This document shows, one piece after another, positions 24,101 to 39,100 of a DNA stretch of 64,000 nt. The stretch's first letter is position 1. Each line of letters begins with the position of its first letter. Under the pieces are notes generated by a model. That model searched no databases and was not told the DNA's origin. It saw nothing but the letters and a program-made list of their open reading frames with translations. A program made the position numbers and the translations under genes. This DNA comes from Chionis minor (Eukaryota; Chordata; Aves; Charadriiformes; Chionididae), in NCBI GenBank assembly GCA_013398295.1, contig VZSF01010126.1, forward strand, positions 496,398-560,397. The letters run 5' to 3'.

Positions 24101-27100
24101 AATAGTTTTAATACATCTAAAGTTAGAAAGAGTGTTTAAATGAGGATCTCTGTTCCTACTGCATTTTCAAAGTTTTAACCCCCAAGTAAACTGAATCAGT
24201 TTGTCAGCTTTTCCAGTGGAGGAAGAAAACAACATAGCTTTGACTTCCGTGAGGTGGACTCCAGCCATGCCCACAGTTCCCAAACTATGCTACCAGCAGG
24301 GAGTTAAAGAAAGTGCTTCAAGAGCGCTCTCCATAAGCAAGAACGTTTTCTCAAAACATATTGTGATTTTGGGGAAAAAAATTCAAACCTTAAATGGGAC
24401 TGTACCAAAAAACCCCAAACAAAACAGCGTACTTTTTGCTAATTTATAATCAAGACCTAATCTCTCCTATTCTTCAAGCTGAAGCAACAGTCACAGACCT
24501 TTCAGTGAATGAAACAGGTATCTGGCTCAACCAATATCCTATCAAGAGCCTAAAGGACAAGCTTTAAGTATCAGGAAGAGACTAATTCACTACTGTGAAA
24601 GATTCCAGACTGCTAGAAACACTACAGTAGGCTTGCAGAATATTGACATCCTCCATTTGCAAACACAAGGCAGAAATAACCAGCTTACCCTTACCCTAAC
24701 TGGTAAAAAGCCTTTTCACTCCCTTCCAGTATATGATGAAGGGCATAGGACAAAGTGACCTATACAAAGGAACAGCCTCTCTCCTACTATTGCTGAAGCA
24801 GAATCTTCCTTTTCTCCATATTGTTACTGCCATAACTCTAAAAACAGTTCAGAGAAAAAAAATGATCAAGTAAAAATAACTCCTTTACAGTGGGTTTATT
24901 CCATTACCATAAATGGTCTACAAAAATTTTAAATGAAAAACATCCTCTTTCTGCAAATTCTATTATAAAGATAATGCAAACTGATTTGCTAGCTTTGTGA
25001 AAAATGAAACCTGTTGTACAAGATGCTTGCGATGTTTTGCTATTTAGATTGCACTGGAATAGGATCCAGGTTCTGTCAAAATTATACTGGATGGTAGCAT
25101 ACTCTTTGGTGCTCTAATACACTCTTAAAAAGAGAAGCTTCTACAACTATGTTTTAAAACGCAGCCCTAGAGACAAAAAAGGAAAAATAATTGCAATACG
25201 ATTGTCTTTATGGAATCGTAGCTTTGGAGCAGGACAAAAAATAATCTGAGGGCCATGAAATCTATTTTCTGTTCACAGAACTTGTTTCATAAACCAACAC
25301 ATAATCATCAATTTATCAGGAAATTCATTGTGCGGGAAGAAAGACTAGAAGGAAGAGTGACACTTAGAATGGATTTTTTTTTCTGAGGTCTGAAAAACTA
25401 TGTGGTTTCCAATGACTTGAAAATGGATGAATGATTCAGAAAAATATTTCTGTACTTAAGACTGCCAGACTATCAAATTCTCATAAAGTTATTCCATTTT
25501 ATATTAATGTGATTAACAAATTATCATTGGTAGAACAGTTTTTAGAAAATTCATATCGATGAAATGCCAACTCTTAACCCCATGTATGTAATTTATATAA
25601 GCATGCCTTTATCACAAAAGGACCATGAAATGTTAATGTACTTACTGTTCCACCCATGTGAGGTGGCAGATACTCTCCACTGATGTATTCCTGTACATCA
25701 CTCTTGTTGGTGAACTTTAACATGCTTATTGCATCTGGGCCAAGCCATCCTTTCACAATTTTAAAAGCAGCTTTAAAAAAAAAGAAACACAGAATGTTTA
25801 AGTTGTAAGGAAGCTTTTTTGCAGCACATTGGTAGACCTTACGGAATGCAAGTGAGCTAAATCCCGTAAGATACAGCAGAAAATGCTCTGAAAGTATCTA
25901 TTATAATGGGAATAAACAGCACAACGAAGAGAGTATTATTCACAGAGAAAGTATTTTATGGACATACGCTTTTCTGTAGATGAATGCAGACAGACCACAG
26001 ACTTTCTATGAAAGAGTATCTTTGACTTAACAAATGATAGTTTTATTGTCTTGAAATTTAGCCAAGGAAATGCTGAGGGGGTAAAAGCAATTTTATTTCC
26101 AAATCTGAGTGAGGGAGGCTAGGAAAGATATGTATACGCTCTTCCTAGTTGAAATGTTTTGCTGCTTTCAAGGACACTTGTTTAGATCTAAAGAGTATTT
26201 TCAAATATTGCAGTTATTTCAGTTATGGTAAAAATAAATATACAGAAAATCATAAAGCCACCATAAAAATATGTAGTCATATGGTAAAATATAGGACTAA
26301 CATGTTTACCCTGTACATTAAAGATAATTAATGAAGTATACATATCAAAACCTATGTAAAAATATCAGTGACGGGCATTTATCTTAAACTGTGATTCTAT
26401 TTTTTTTTGGCTGGTTGTAGTGTCCATCATTTGTTGATGGATTCCTAAATCATGAACAGATCTAGCTTTAAAAGGACTACAGTTGGAAGTATTCAAGGAA
26501 AAGACTATTTATCAAGGTCTCACAGGCTTTAAATATAACAAGATGAATACAGACACCATTTAAAGTATAACCCAAAATACAATGCTAAAAGGAAAACCAA
26601 AAAGTCTGCAACCTACAAACTGACAGATTTTAGGATGCATGTTTAACAATTCCACCATTCAGTTGTATCTACACAAAGCAGAAAACCACTTCCTATTTAT
26701 GCTACTAATTTTAAGAAGCTATCACGATCTAAAAAAAAAAACCCCAAAACACCCAACCACCCCAAAACCAAACAACAACTCACCATTCATTATCCATGGC
26801 ATTTCAAAGATCACTATCTTTGCTGAAAAGACAAAAAAAGGAGATAACCTGAACACCAAGGATTATGTATTTCTGTTTAAGAGAAAGCACAGCAATAACA
26901 ACCATATAAAAATTGAATACGCATTTTTAGAAACCTCCATGTTCACTTCCTTGTAGAAGCAATTTTGTATAATTGTTTTTAAAATGTATAAACCTATTTC
27001 TATCATTGTATAAAGAAATTAGCTGTCTGCTTGGAAAACAGTTAATAAACCGTTAATAAACAGTTTGCACTATTTATATCCCTCTCCAGGATACTACTTT

Positions 27101-30100
27101 TCTGACATACTGTTACTAATAAGTTATCACCCCAAATAAAGCAGAGAAAGCTCTAGATCTCAACCTGACCTAGAAAAGCAACTACTGAATGGAAAAAAGT
27201 TTAACGGGTCTATTCAGCACCTCTTCTTCCCAAAGAAGCAAATAGCAAGAGTCTTTCTAAACTTACATTTTTTCCAAGCTTTCTCTGTTTCAGCAGAGAA
27301 GTCTGAAGAGTTAGTACTTTGATTCAGAAACATCCCAAAATTTCTCTTGCAAAAAACACAAAACATAGTATCTTGCACTTGCCTTTAAGTTTGGTATTTG
27401 ATCAGTTTTTAACTTTGATCAGCAGTCTGAAATCTAGTATTCAGAGTTCAAGCAGTTGCTGTAATTTCAATGTTAAGATACAGTTTTACCTAAAATTTAT
27501 AACTCATGTAAGATAAGCTGGCAAAACCAATTTTTCCAGCCATAAAAAAATTAGCAGGCAAGTATGTAGGTTTTTCCAAGTGTGCACACAAACATGCTTT
27601 AATCTGCTCAGAGTAAACCATTGCTCCCTAAGATTTTTCTACAGCCATTCATCATTTGTCCCCTGAAGACTCCTAAAGGATACCCACTGTCACACAAGTT
27701 TGCAAAGCTTCTACCCAAGTAAAAAGGAACAAAGGAAACAACAAGCCAATTCAGTTCTACTGGATGCTTATATCAAATTTTAACCAGTGAAAACATGTGA
27801 CATTTTTAATACATGAAAAGCCAGTTGATTTTTGATGAACGTAAAGTTTATTTACAATACAAAGTTGTGATGACTTATGAGCACAAAAATATGTATAACA
27901 TCCACGTGTTCCATGTAGTTACCACACGAAGCACGTGCAAAAACATTTTAAGTCTCCCCCATCATCTGCAACATTATGAAATGCTCTTATTACACAAGTC
28001 TACAGCACTTAAGATGCAATATACAATACTTACTGAGGAAGTTTGGGTAATAATCTGTAAAACAGTTGACAATAAACCGAACAAAATCCAAGTCCTAAAA
28101 TAAAAGCACAGAGTAAATGCAATATAAATCAAAACATTAAAAATACAGGCTTAGTTCAGCCAAGGCATTTATTGAATAGCACAAGATACTTATATTGTGA
28201 TCATTTACACACACTACAAACATCATCCAAATTTAATGCAATGCTTTTCACTTCATTAAATTGCTGCAGGATTGTGGTCAAAAGACAACAACAAACAGCA
28301 GCCCTATCATCAATGCAGTAAGTCAGATATCTGAAGTACTGCAGAGTATCAACAGGATTTAAGATGTAATGGAAAGATATAGGAAAAATAAAGGTTTAAC
28401 CCTACAGCAGCTTGACAATTTATCTTAAAGCCTTCCAAGGGACAGCACTAAATGTACTGAAATTTCCCTTCAGTAACTTATCTTGCATATTGTTCAACGT
28501 ATTTTCTTCTCTTGAAGATCCTGAGCGCAGTAGTAAGATCTCCTTTTAAGAGAATTTTTTGGTTTAGTAGTAGCTTGCAGTATGCAGAGAGAAGTGCTGC
28601 TTGTATACCACCCATTTTCAGGGTGCTTCCAACCAATGAGCAGCCACACAGAAACAGTACAGTCAAGTCTCCATTGCAAAATCCAGGTATAATAGAACTG
28701 ACTACATAGCAAAGGGGAAAAAAGGACATTTTATGAAACAGGTATAGATAATAAAATAAGAGATAACTTACCACAATGCAGTACTTTGGTTAGGTGGGAA
28801 GCCTGCTATGAGTACCCATACTTTTCCCCAGTCCTTCTAGAAGAACTTACCACTACTACAAAGGAGACTTTCAGAAATAGTACAAACTATATTACTGATG
28901 AAGGATTCAAAGCCTGTCGTAACAGTAGAAATGCTATGGGGAACGTGGTCCTAAAAGGACATAAGCACACTATTACAACATTTGTGGCCAGAGAGAAAAT
29001 AACCAACACCCTGTATAAGAGGATTAACTGCAACCTGAAAGCTTTATTAGTAGCTTCAGTAACTAGAAACTAACAGAAAGCTTGGTATCTTTAGAGGCAG
29101 AAGGTAGCCTTTAATAGAAGCATTAATCTCAACTGGCTATTGCTTGTACCAAATGCAGTTCCTTTCAATTAACAGCATAAACAGTGATAGACTTCCAAGC
29201 AATGATTAAAATCTCCTGTGCGGTAACAAGGATGCTACTCTTTATTCCGCTATCCAAAAGCAACACTATCAGATTTTAGGAGGACGGATCCATTATTTTG
29301 ATGAAGGTCTGGAACTGGAAACACAGACTTCAGCAGACCATTCAATAACTGCATCTACTCTAGTTACTGCTACAACAAGGCATGAGCTATCAGAATTACG
29401 TGGCCGCATACCAGTGGTAAAAGCTGACATAGTACACATCCATAGCAATGGAACAAACAAATGAAGCACACTCTGGAAAAGAACTACAGAAATCTGAGTT
29501 CTTTTAGGATAAATTTATTAATTACTCTACATGGCTACAAACAGCCATTAAATACTCCTGTTCTGTAATAAATGTACTAACTACAAAGCAATACTGTACA
29601 ATGGGACACTTATGGACTCAGCACTTGCTGAGATTGTGTCTCTGGGAATCTTAAAGACACTGGAAAGAAATTGCTTCAGGATATGCTTCACAAAACCCAC
29701 ATCTGGTTACTTTTTTAAACCAAGGAAATTACTACAAACCTTTATTCTTGTTAGATAAAACCATGGCTCCAGTACTATCTTTAGGAACATGGATAGACAG
29801 CTGTCAAGGCACAGGTAAGAACACCAATCCTTCCTTGCAAAACTGAATTACATCATACTTATTTGTCAAAAATAATCTTCTCAAAAGCTTGCGACCCTGT
29901 ACTTTACAGCTACAAGGTCCTAATGCAATATTAACCATCTTGCCAGAAAAAGCAGAAAGCAAGCTGCTTTTTTTTTTGCTTATATATAAATGCATTCCTG
30001 CCATACCAACAAAAAGAAGAACGAACAAGATACAAGTTTTAGCCATTCCTGTAAGAATAACAAGATAGGATGGCATTTAGTAAGAAAAATTTCAATATTC

Positions 30101-33100
30101 TATAGAATTAAGGGTTTTTTTAACTTATAGACAATCTACAAGATTTTTAGTTACTAGATTAAATCTATAAATATGTAACAATAGGCAAGATCTCCATCTT
30201 GCAATCGAAAACAGCGTAGATGCTGCTCCTGAAAGTGGGTGCTAAAAATGTACTTTTCTCTACTGAACTCAGCTAAAGAGAATGACAGAGAACTCTGTAG
30301 ATTTTCATCTACCTACATTAAAATTACTCAAATGTCACCTTCCCCCACCCCTCAAAAAAAATCCTGGTTTTAGGTTGCTTAAGTTGAAGATCCGTAAAAA
30401 CGCAGGAGGTGACATTGTTCTAATCTTCTGAACAAGCTTCTACGAAGCAAGTCTTAAAGATCCCTGTAGTAAACGATGGGTATGAATTTAAACTTTCCTT
30501 ATAAAGATACTAATAGGTAGAAAACCAGACCTAAAGGAAGAGATACTACAACATACATTTGGCCTGTGTTAAAAGCAACTGTAGATAAAGTTATACACAA
30601 GCTGACACTCAGACTCATACCTAAAATGGATCCCAAAAGAAAGCAGATCTGGTGAATTAAAGACTCACTGTAAAGATAACAGAAACCAAAGATTGCACCT
30701 GGTGCGATAGATGCAAGTAAATCTAGTGATCCAGATAGTAACAGAACTTCTGCTCTGTAACAAGAGCAGCTTTTGAACTAGAGTATTTTAGTAAGACACA
30801 CCTAAAATCAACTAAGGAACAAGAAGGAACAGTCTTAGAGGCAAAATGTGTTAAAAAACTTCTAGAAAACATGTAAGAAGTCCAGGTGACAGCGTGCAAG
30901 CAGCGATCAGTGTTGAGAAGGGAGAAGAAAGCATTGGGATCAAAAATTCCATCTCAAAGCAAAGGAAGTGAAAAAGAACCACAAAAAAGAAAACCCTCCT
31001 CAGCATGCAGTTGGCAATTCTGTCTTCAACTGCAATGTATTTACAATAACTCCACAAGGAGAAGTTTGTCATTTTGGTCCTCTTAGAAGTGCTGACACAT
31101 ACAACATATGAATACCAGACATCAGCAAAGATCCCTATCTCAAGTTTACTAAAGTAAATACGAAAACAAGTGAACTAAATGTATTACTTTGTATGTTTTG
31201 TGGGTTGAAATCCGTCATATCAGAAAAACTGTTCACAAGGAATATGTACTTGGGCAATTGTTTGCCTTCTGAAAAAGGTAATGGCATTTCCACATTGCAA
31301 TGGAATAATACCACACTGAGCTGAATCTGTAGTTCACTCAGACTAGGAGAAGCCCTCTCATCATTGTAATAACATGTTTTGCTAGTAAGAAAACAGATTT
31401 GGACTATATTTGGCTAAGATGAATACTAAAAGCAACGTCTACTTGATGAACTGCTCTTTTGCATCCAGCTAACTTGTCTTCACAACAGAACTCAATGGGT
31501 GGAGGGAGATGCATGGACTTGAGAAATTAATGGAATTTAAATACACAGGGACAGCATACATAGCATGGAGGATGGAGAGACAGGAACAGGGTTGAAATGG
31601 TCATCTGAAGATGCTGACTTGTCAGAACAGATCATCATTCTGAAAGATCTCAGCCATTGCATCTAAGGGTTTTCATGCTTCACTATTACCCCATTTTTCC
31701 ATACTTTGCTCTTGACTGATTCGTCCAAAAAAAAAAACCCGCAACAGGACAACAATGGAAACGGACCTGTTGAAGAAATGGCAGCAACTGTATAAAAGAT
31801 GGCTCAGCCTATTGCCTTTTGCATACTTAAAAATTAAGTCCTACTACTGTCATCCACGATGAGTGGCAAATCAAGCTGCTGAGCAATTACTACATATAGT
31901 TACCTTGGCTCAGTCACCAAACTAACAGTTTCCAGTGTGCTGCACAAGACTTAAAGTTTAGTATGTAACAAAAGATTTTGGAAGCTACTCATGACACAGG
32001 AAGAAGACGTGTTTATCAGTGATGTGAGTGATTGTTAAGTTATTTGGGTGTCAAGGACTGCACAAGGACTCCCCTTTTTCTGGGGACATCGGTTAAATAA
32101 TTCAGAAAGCAATCAGAAAAGCACAATAAAAATACTTACTATGTGACTGATTCCAGTTTCAGCCATGTCAAATACCACTGTTAAGGGCTTTCCATGATCT
32201 CTCTTGGCATAATGTTCTAACCAAAAAGCTACTAGTTTCTTTTTCTCAAGTTGCTGTTTAGGATCTCTTATATGATGTTTCACTCTGAACCAAACTTGTG
32301 ATAAGAAAGAAAAAACACAATTGAAAAAAACAGATCCAAATTAACAGAAAATATTATGCAAATAACTATACAGTATGCACTGAAATTTATTAACACTTCT
32401 GAGTTTGTATTCTACTTTTCTACTAATTTTGCAGCCACTGGACAGCCAGAAAGACAACTGCACACCTCCCTTTCCTTGCTCACATTTTTATATCAAAACT
32501 TTTTAAAAACTGAAAATACAAAGAACTACAACACAGAAGAAACAGCAGAGTGGAAAACCACTTTTCGTGTACTTAAAGAGACTATGTCTTATCTAAATTA
32601 TAATTTCATAATTTCAAATTAAATCATGTGGTCCTCATGATATTACATTTCGACCATATTCTAAGAATTGTTGTGATTATTAAATTAATGTTTCTTTTTC
32701 TGCTTAGGTTTTCTACTGCATTGTAGTTGATGTGTTTTGAAAAACTATTTATACACACATTATGAATTATATAAAAAGCAACAGACCTTTCTAAAATAAA
32801 ATGAAAAAATCCGGAAGGTGAGTAACATTATGTAAATGAAAGCCCAAGACATATCCTTCTGGAATAAGAAATGAGTCATGCAGAGACAAGTTTTTCCATG
32901 AAAAATAGCATATTTCAAAGTAACAGACTTTATAAAGACATCTGAAACCAAATTAGTGATTATACAATAAAGCGATAAAAGAAATACTCTGGGGAACAAT
33001 GTGAAAAGCAGTCTTAATTTTTGGTACCTCTAGAATATCAAAATTAGACAAGCCCTGAAAATAATTTTAGTGGTACTCTAATATTTTTCTCCCCGAAACT

Positions 33101-36100
33101 TGGAAAAGCTTATTAAAAAATGGATTTCTCTCCATGCTTTTACTTCCAATTGCAAATAAAAATATTTTGTCTCATGTAAAGGAACAAACTTTCTTTTTTA
33201 AATACAGCATATTAACTAGATGCTCTAAGTTCAGAACTTCAAAAAGATACCCCTATTCAAACAAAGGACTCTCGTGAAAAGTAACCAATAATTCTTGAAG
33301 AACTTCTTTATAGTATAAAATTTCTGTTTTACATTACAGAATGAGATGGAGCATGTGACCCAGGAAACACGTTTCTCAGATGTTGACTAACCAGGAACTC
33401 TTAACCACAATACAATCTGAATTTGCATACCAAGTCAGATATTCTGACACAATTAACATTCACAGAAGAAACACTTCAGGTATGGAAAACTGAGGCATTA
33501 GTTACGTTTCAGTGACAATAAAATCAGAAATCATTATTTATCTGACTTACACATTCTTGTCATGAAACAATTGCATAATTTTCTCAGTCTAAGCACTAAT
33601 GTGCGAAAGTGAAGACTTCTTGCCCCCTGCTCCAACCTCCCCAAGTTGAGCCAACCAGTATAATCATGCTCAGCTTTCTACATGCTATAAAAAAGGTATG
33701 ACCACCACTTATCCTTGAATACTTACCTTGAAGGCTAAAAGAAAAACCGCGAAGCATAACGAAGCAGCAATTTTTCATACAGCAGTGATCTCTTACAATG
33801 ATAAGAAAAGGGACAGTTTGACAAAACACAGCCATAGAATAAAAGCTGTATTTTTATGGTCATGAATTTCTTTCTACACTAATATATTGGTGTTTAAAAC
33901 AGTCATTTCTGTAAAAGACTGGACTGTTAATGTATTCTAGCCCATGTAAACCAAGGAAAAGCAGACTTTCAGATTTGATTTTATTTTTTCAAGGTTCAAG
34001 ATCACTGCTCAGAAAGCCTTGTGAATGATTTGTTTAAAAAGCTTCTTTTGCCTCACAGAATTTAAGCTTAAAAGTAAATAGGGAAGATGTTACAACAGAT
34101 TCACTTACAGAAAGTAATACTGACCATCTATAATACACTATTAAAAAACCTCAGGAGCGTTTTGGGTAATAGTTACCATTTCCCTATAAATCTTATTCTT
34201 TAATTAATAGAAGTTCATCACACAACTTAAGCATTCATTCTCCAACAATTCTCAGCTGTCCACACTGTTATTAAAGATTCCAATAACACCAGAAAAAAAT
34301 GAAAAAAATGTAAGAAAACCACTGAAGACCTCCTGTGAACCACTGCAAGTATGCAAGAATGTGGGCTGGTAGAAAAGCAATGACAATGCACTGTAGTAAT
34401 GAACATTTATACTAGTCATATACTCACAACAGTAGATACAGGAACAATGCACTTCAACAGAAAAGTTAAAAACTGTACTATAATAAGGATAAAGGTTTGT
34501 GACTTTTGAAAACTGCTGGTAGTTTCTTCATTCCACTTCCGTGATCCAAAGACACTCAGTTACCAACTTCTCATCAATTTTAGTAATAACAGTTACCAAT
34601 ATGTACCTAATTCTATTTTAAAAACATTTATTTTTCAAAATAGATACTAAAATGCTGGAAGCAAAAAACAACGATCAATGACTGAAAATATTATAGTCTG
34701 TGTAACTTACATAATTTATAGCCCTCTTTATCATATCCATGCAGAAAGAGAGAACCATTTTCAAATAACCATTTTGGAAGGACAGATTCTGTCAAGTCTG
34801 CAAAGCCAAACAGAACATTATTTCAGTAATTATATTAATAATCACTAATCACATTTTAACTTAACAGAAGTCACTAAAAATGCAGAAGTCTAGCAATAGA
34901 GCACAAAAAATATCCTTATAAACCACTTTCCAAGGCCTTTACTCAACTAATGCAAATATTAAGCTCATTTGAAATCTTTACTATCATCTTCCTCTCATGT
35001 CATAGAGTAGGATCTATTTAGGAAGAAACAGGAATAAAAAAATTGATGCAAGAAAAAATGCTGCAAATGTTTATTTTTGCTCATATTTGCAGCCCCTCTT
35101 ACTCTATCCGATAATTCAGGTTGTGAAGTCTTGCTCTATCCTTTAATTCAAATTGTGGAGTCCTGTAGATAAAACTCACCTTTACAACATTCTTACGGAA
35201 CAAAACACAAACCTATTCTATCTAGGGTGTCAGATCAGTGCTACTAAGATGAACAACAGAGCCCTAGTTTTTGTGGGTTTTCTAAGTAGTGGGTTGGTGT
35301 TTTTTTTAAGGACTCCGTTCTAGCACATGCACGAAGACAAAACAAGAAATAGCTGCCTGCCTTTCTCCAAAACAACCATCCAATAGACATATGGAACCCC
35401 AACAAAACAGTGAGACAGTACTGGTCAACATAAAAAGCAGTATTTCTAATTTTCTTCACACCATACCACACAGCCCCCTCCCTCGCCATTGAATAGAAAA
35501 GTTCTTGCTCAACTCTGTGGCAATTATAAAACCTTTAACAGGTACTTCATGAAACCACAGAGAAGTCAGTTGTAGTTCAACAGAAAAGCAACATTCAGCA
35601 TCAAAATCATTATATAACATAGCTTACCATTAACAGTATATTCTTTCCTCCATTGAAAGCTTTCATCAATCATCTTTAATGTATCATCCACAACATCGTG
35701 ACGCCAAATCAGATAATTTTCAACCCATTTATCATCTTGCTGAAGTCTCTCCACATCTCTAGAATCGTATTTATCCGATTTATCTAGCGAACAGAACAAT
35801 TATTATACTATAGCATTTGCTACAAAAGCAGGAAAGGGAAACCTGTCAAGTTTCAATAGAAGCATCTACCAGGTACATAGGATTTCTTTTTCAGTCTCAA
35901 AATTAAGCAAAGCATAGCATAAGAAATTGATTAAAAATGTGTATCTACTGTGATATTTAGAAACACTACAAGATTACTCTCACCAGAAAAATATTTTCTG
36001 TGATTTGTATTCAAAGAAAAAACTTAAGGTCTGTGTAGGGCAGGTGTAATTTTTCTAAAAACAGGATTCTATAATTAACATAAATTAGTATGTAGTTCAA

Positions 36101-39100
36101 GAATCTGCATACTGATGAATGTATATATATTAAGCATCACTAGTTCAAGCCTGCATTCTCAAACTTACAGGCATCAGCTTGTCATACCAGAAAATGTCAG
36201 AGAACAGATGTTAAAAATTACTTTTGACCATGCACTATACATCATTGCATTAAATACACTTTTTTTAAAAAAAGATCACACATATGACACTTATTATAAA
36301 TTGTTACCTTACTGGGTACAAGCTACACGCAACTCTAGGGCAGTACAAAACCCCCCAAGCCTCAAACTCTTCTTGTATCAGGTTAGCAACAGCATAACAG
36401 CTTAACATGCTTTAAGGAGTACTTCAGATGAAACAGAAGTTGCTGCTACTCCTTACTTGTTTGGGGTTTTTTTGTTGTTTGTGTTTTGTTGTTTTCTGGT
36501 TGTTTTTTTTTAATTACTGCTATTTTTAAACAGGGAAGTTTATAAAATACAAATGTCAAAGTGGGCCTATTTTTACTGTAGATAAGCTTCAACAAAGGCT
36601 CAGTTTTTAGATCAATGTTCCTCTGTCTGAGAAATCTTCATAGCTGGAATGTAAATCAAGTAAGAACCCATGATAAAAACAGGCTTCTGAAAGCAACAGA
36701 CACCGATACACATCTCTTTGCTAACTACTAAAAAACCATAAGCTCTGAAACCATTCACTTAAATCTGTTATTAGCATGAAAAAAGTTAAAACTAGTTGTT
36801 AATAAAGTAGATGCTCATTTTCACATACTGGAAAGACTATTCCTCTGTCAACAGTAATAAATGCAAATTAACTACTTTTAGTGCCATCAATTAAAATAAC
36901 TATTTAGAACTGTGACTGGATGGTTTAGGGGATGCATATTTCAATCAGACATCTAAAATCTGAGGAAGATGTTAAGAAAAAGACACCATTAAATTCCGCT
37001 AATATTTTTAGTTTTACTTGCCTACATGCGAAGACTTGACCTTTTTTCACTTGTCTTTCAATTTACACTCAAGTTTCCTGGCACAAATCAGTGATTAGAA
37101 CTGTAACAATATACCCATTTTAAACGGGCCCATGCAGTAGGAGTTGTTATAGCTGCACTCCCTCAACACATCTCTTCACATCTGACTGCTTCTCACATTA
37201 TCTACTCAGTTCCTTTCTTCATTAGGTTTCAAATTTTTCTTTCCCTTGATCCCATCCTACTATCTTACCTCATTCCTTAGCCAAGCCTACAGTCAAATCC
37301 CACTTTCCTTAATCTTGTCTTGTTCCTCTCTGCCCAAATGCCTCCAGTCCACTAAAAACTCTCACACTCTTTCAGTTCCTTTTCTCATCATTTCCATGCT
37401 TGCACCAAACAGGTCATTCCCTAAGCCCAGTAAAGTGAACACTCAGCAGAAGACTGAAATGCCGTTTAACTTCTGTGGCTCTAGACCAGCCACAGACAGA
37501 ACAAACTGCAAAGAATTTGGGTATTAATTTTTTTAAAGTCTCAACCGCTCATTTGAAATTTGATTATTCCCCCAATGATTTATGGACAGTTTTGCCTGAG
37601 AAATGCTAGCAGTACCTAGTTTCAAGTTAGAATCATAAAAAATTAAGATTGTAGAGGATTCTGCAGGTCATCTCAGTCCTAACTCCTGCTCACAGCAAGG
37701 CTAACTTCCGAGTTCAAACAGGTCGATAAGTACCTTTTTCAGTCAAGTTCTGAAAACTCAAAAGGGTAGAAAGATTCCACAGTGTCTCTTCGCGTAACAT
37801 GCATTACAACCCAAATACCTTTCAGAGACAGTCATGTACAGTAACTAAACTGGCACATCCACAATCAGCTAGAGAAGCATTGGCTTCTCTTGGCCATGGT
37901 ATACTAGTTATTGTATGCCATGGATTATTCAATAGGGTATATTGGCTATTCAAGCCATACCTAGCTACTCACAGCCACAGCAAACTACAGCTCTGCAAGG
38001 GCAAAGATTTACTTTCACATTAGTATTACATTACATGGCTCCAGTGCCTGACCTACCTTACTTCAGTTTGGTTTAATAATCTCTAACACGCACTAGCTTC
38101 CAGCTAAGAGTGACCACACTTAATCAATCTAGTATTTTTCTGAGATCAGTCCCACATACACCCCGTTTGTATAAGGGATTTGGGTACTGCGTAATTAAAG
38201 AGAAAACCCACATACCAGCAGGTGAAAACTGAGAGGATAACATTTCACACCATCAGAAGTGCATCTTGTACCAAACAATAATACAAAAATATTAACGTAT
38301 CGTTATGCAGAACATGCCCCAGAACAAGTTTCTGGGCCAATAACAAGATACCCCAAACTCTGAACTTAGATAACATTAAAACCCAGAAATTTAACTTTGT
38401 GACTATTTTAAGAAAATGAAAGAGGAATAGGAATAGAGAAAACGTTCTGCCCAAACTTTTAACAGCAATGAAAAGCAAGCTGGAATCAGAGATAGGGACA
38501 GTCCAAAAAAAATTAAGGTATTTTTCGTCTCTTCAGCAACTAAATTCTCAAGATGACACGTGCAATTTGAATTTACATATATACTACAACACAAACTAAA
38601 CCAGGAACTAGTCAAATTCTGCCTCCGTGGGAACTTGCAGGATGCTGGTATTTCAATCAGGTAAGCTTAACAAGACTGACAGAACAACAGGATTACTGAC
38701 TACTGTTTTAACCTTACCCGATTTATCCAACTCTTGCTACAAAACAAGTAAAATATAGAATGAGACTGTGAACCCAAAAGAAAGTTGCTTTATCTCACAA
38801 ATATGAAGCAGAATCATATGAAATTGCTGGAATCATTCCAATAATCCAGTCACTGAAAATATGTCAATTCAGAGGAGGAAATCCTCTTCAATTTGTGCAT
38901 TTCCCATAATTCTACACACATTTGGAAACTTTTTTCAAACTATGCTGTGAAACAATCTGAATGTTTCCATTTTTAAAATCACTTATGGAACAATCAACTG
39001 CAGTTACAGGATTATTAGAAATTTCTGGAGTTGGAACAGAATTAGCTGAAGGAAAGTAAATCTTTGGGGTTCTCAGCACATAAACATCCTGCACAAGAGG

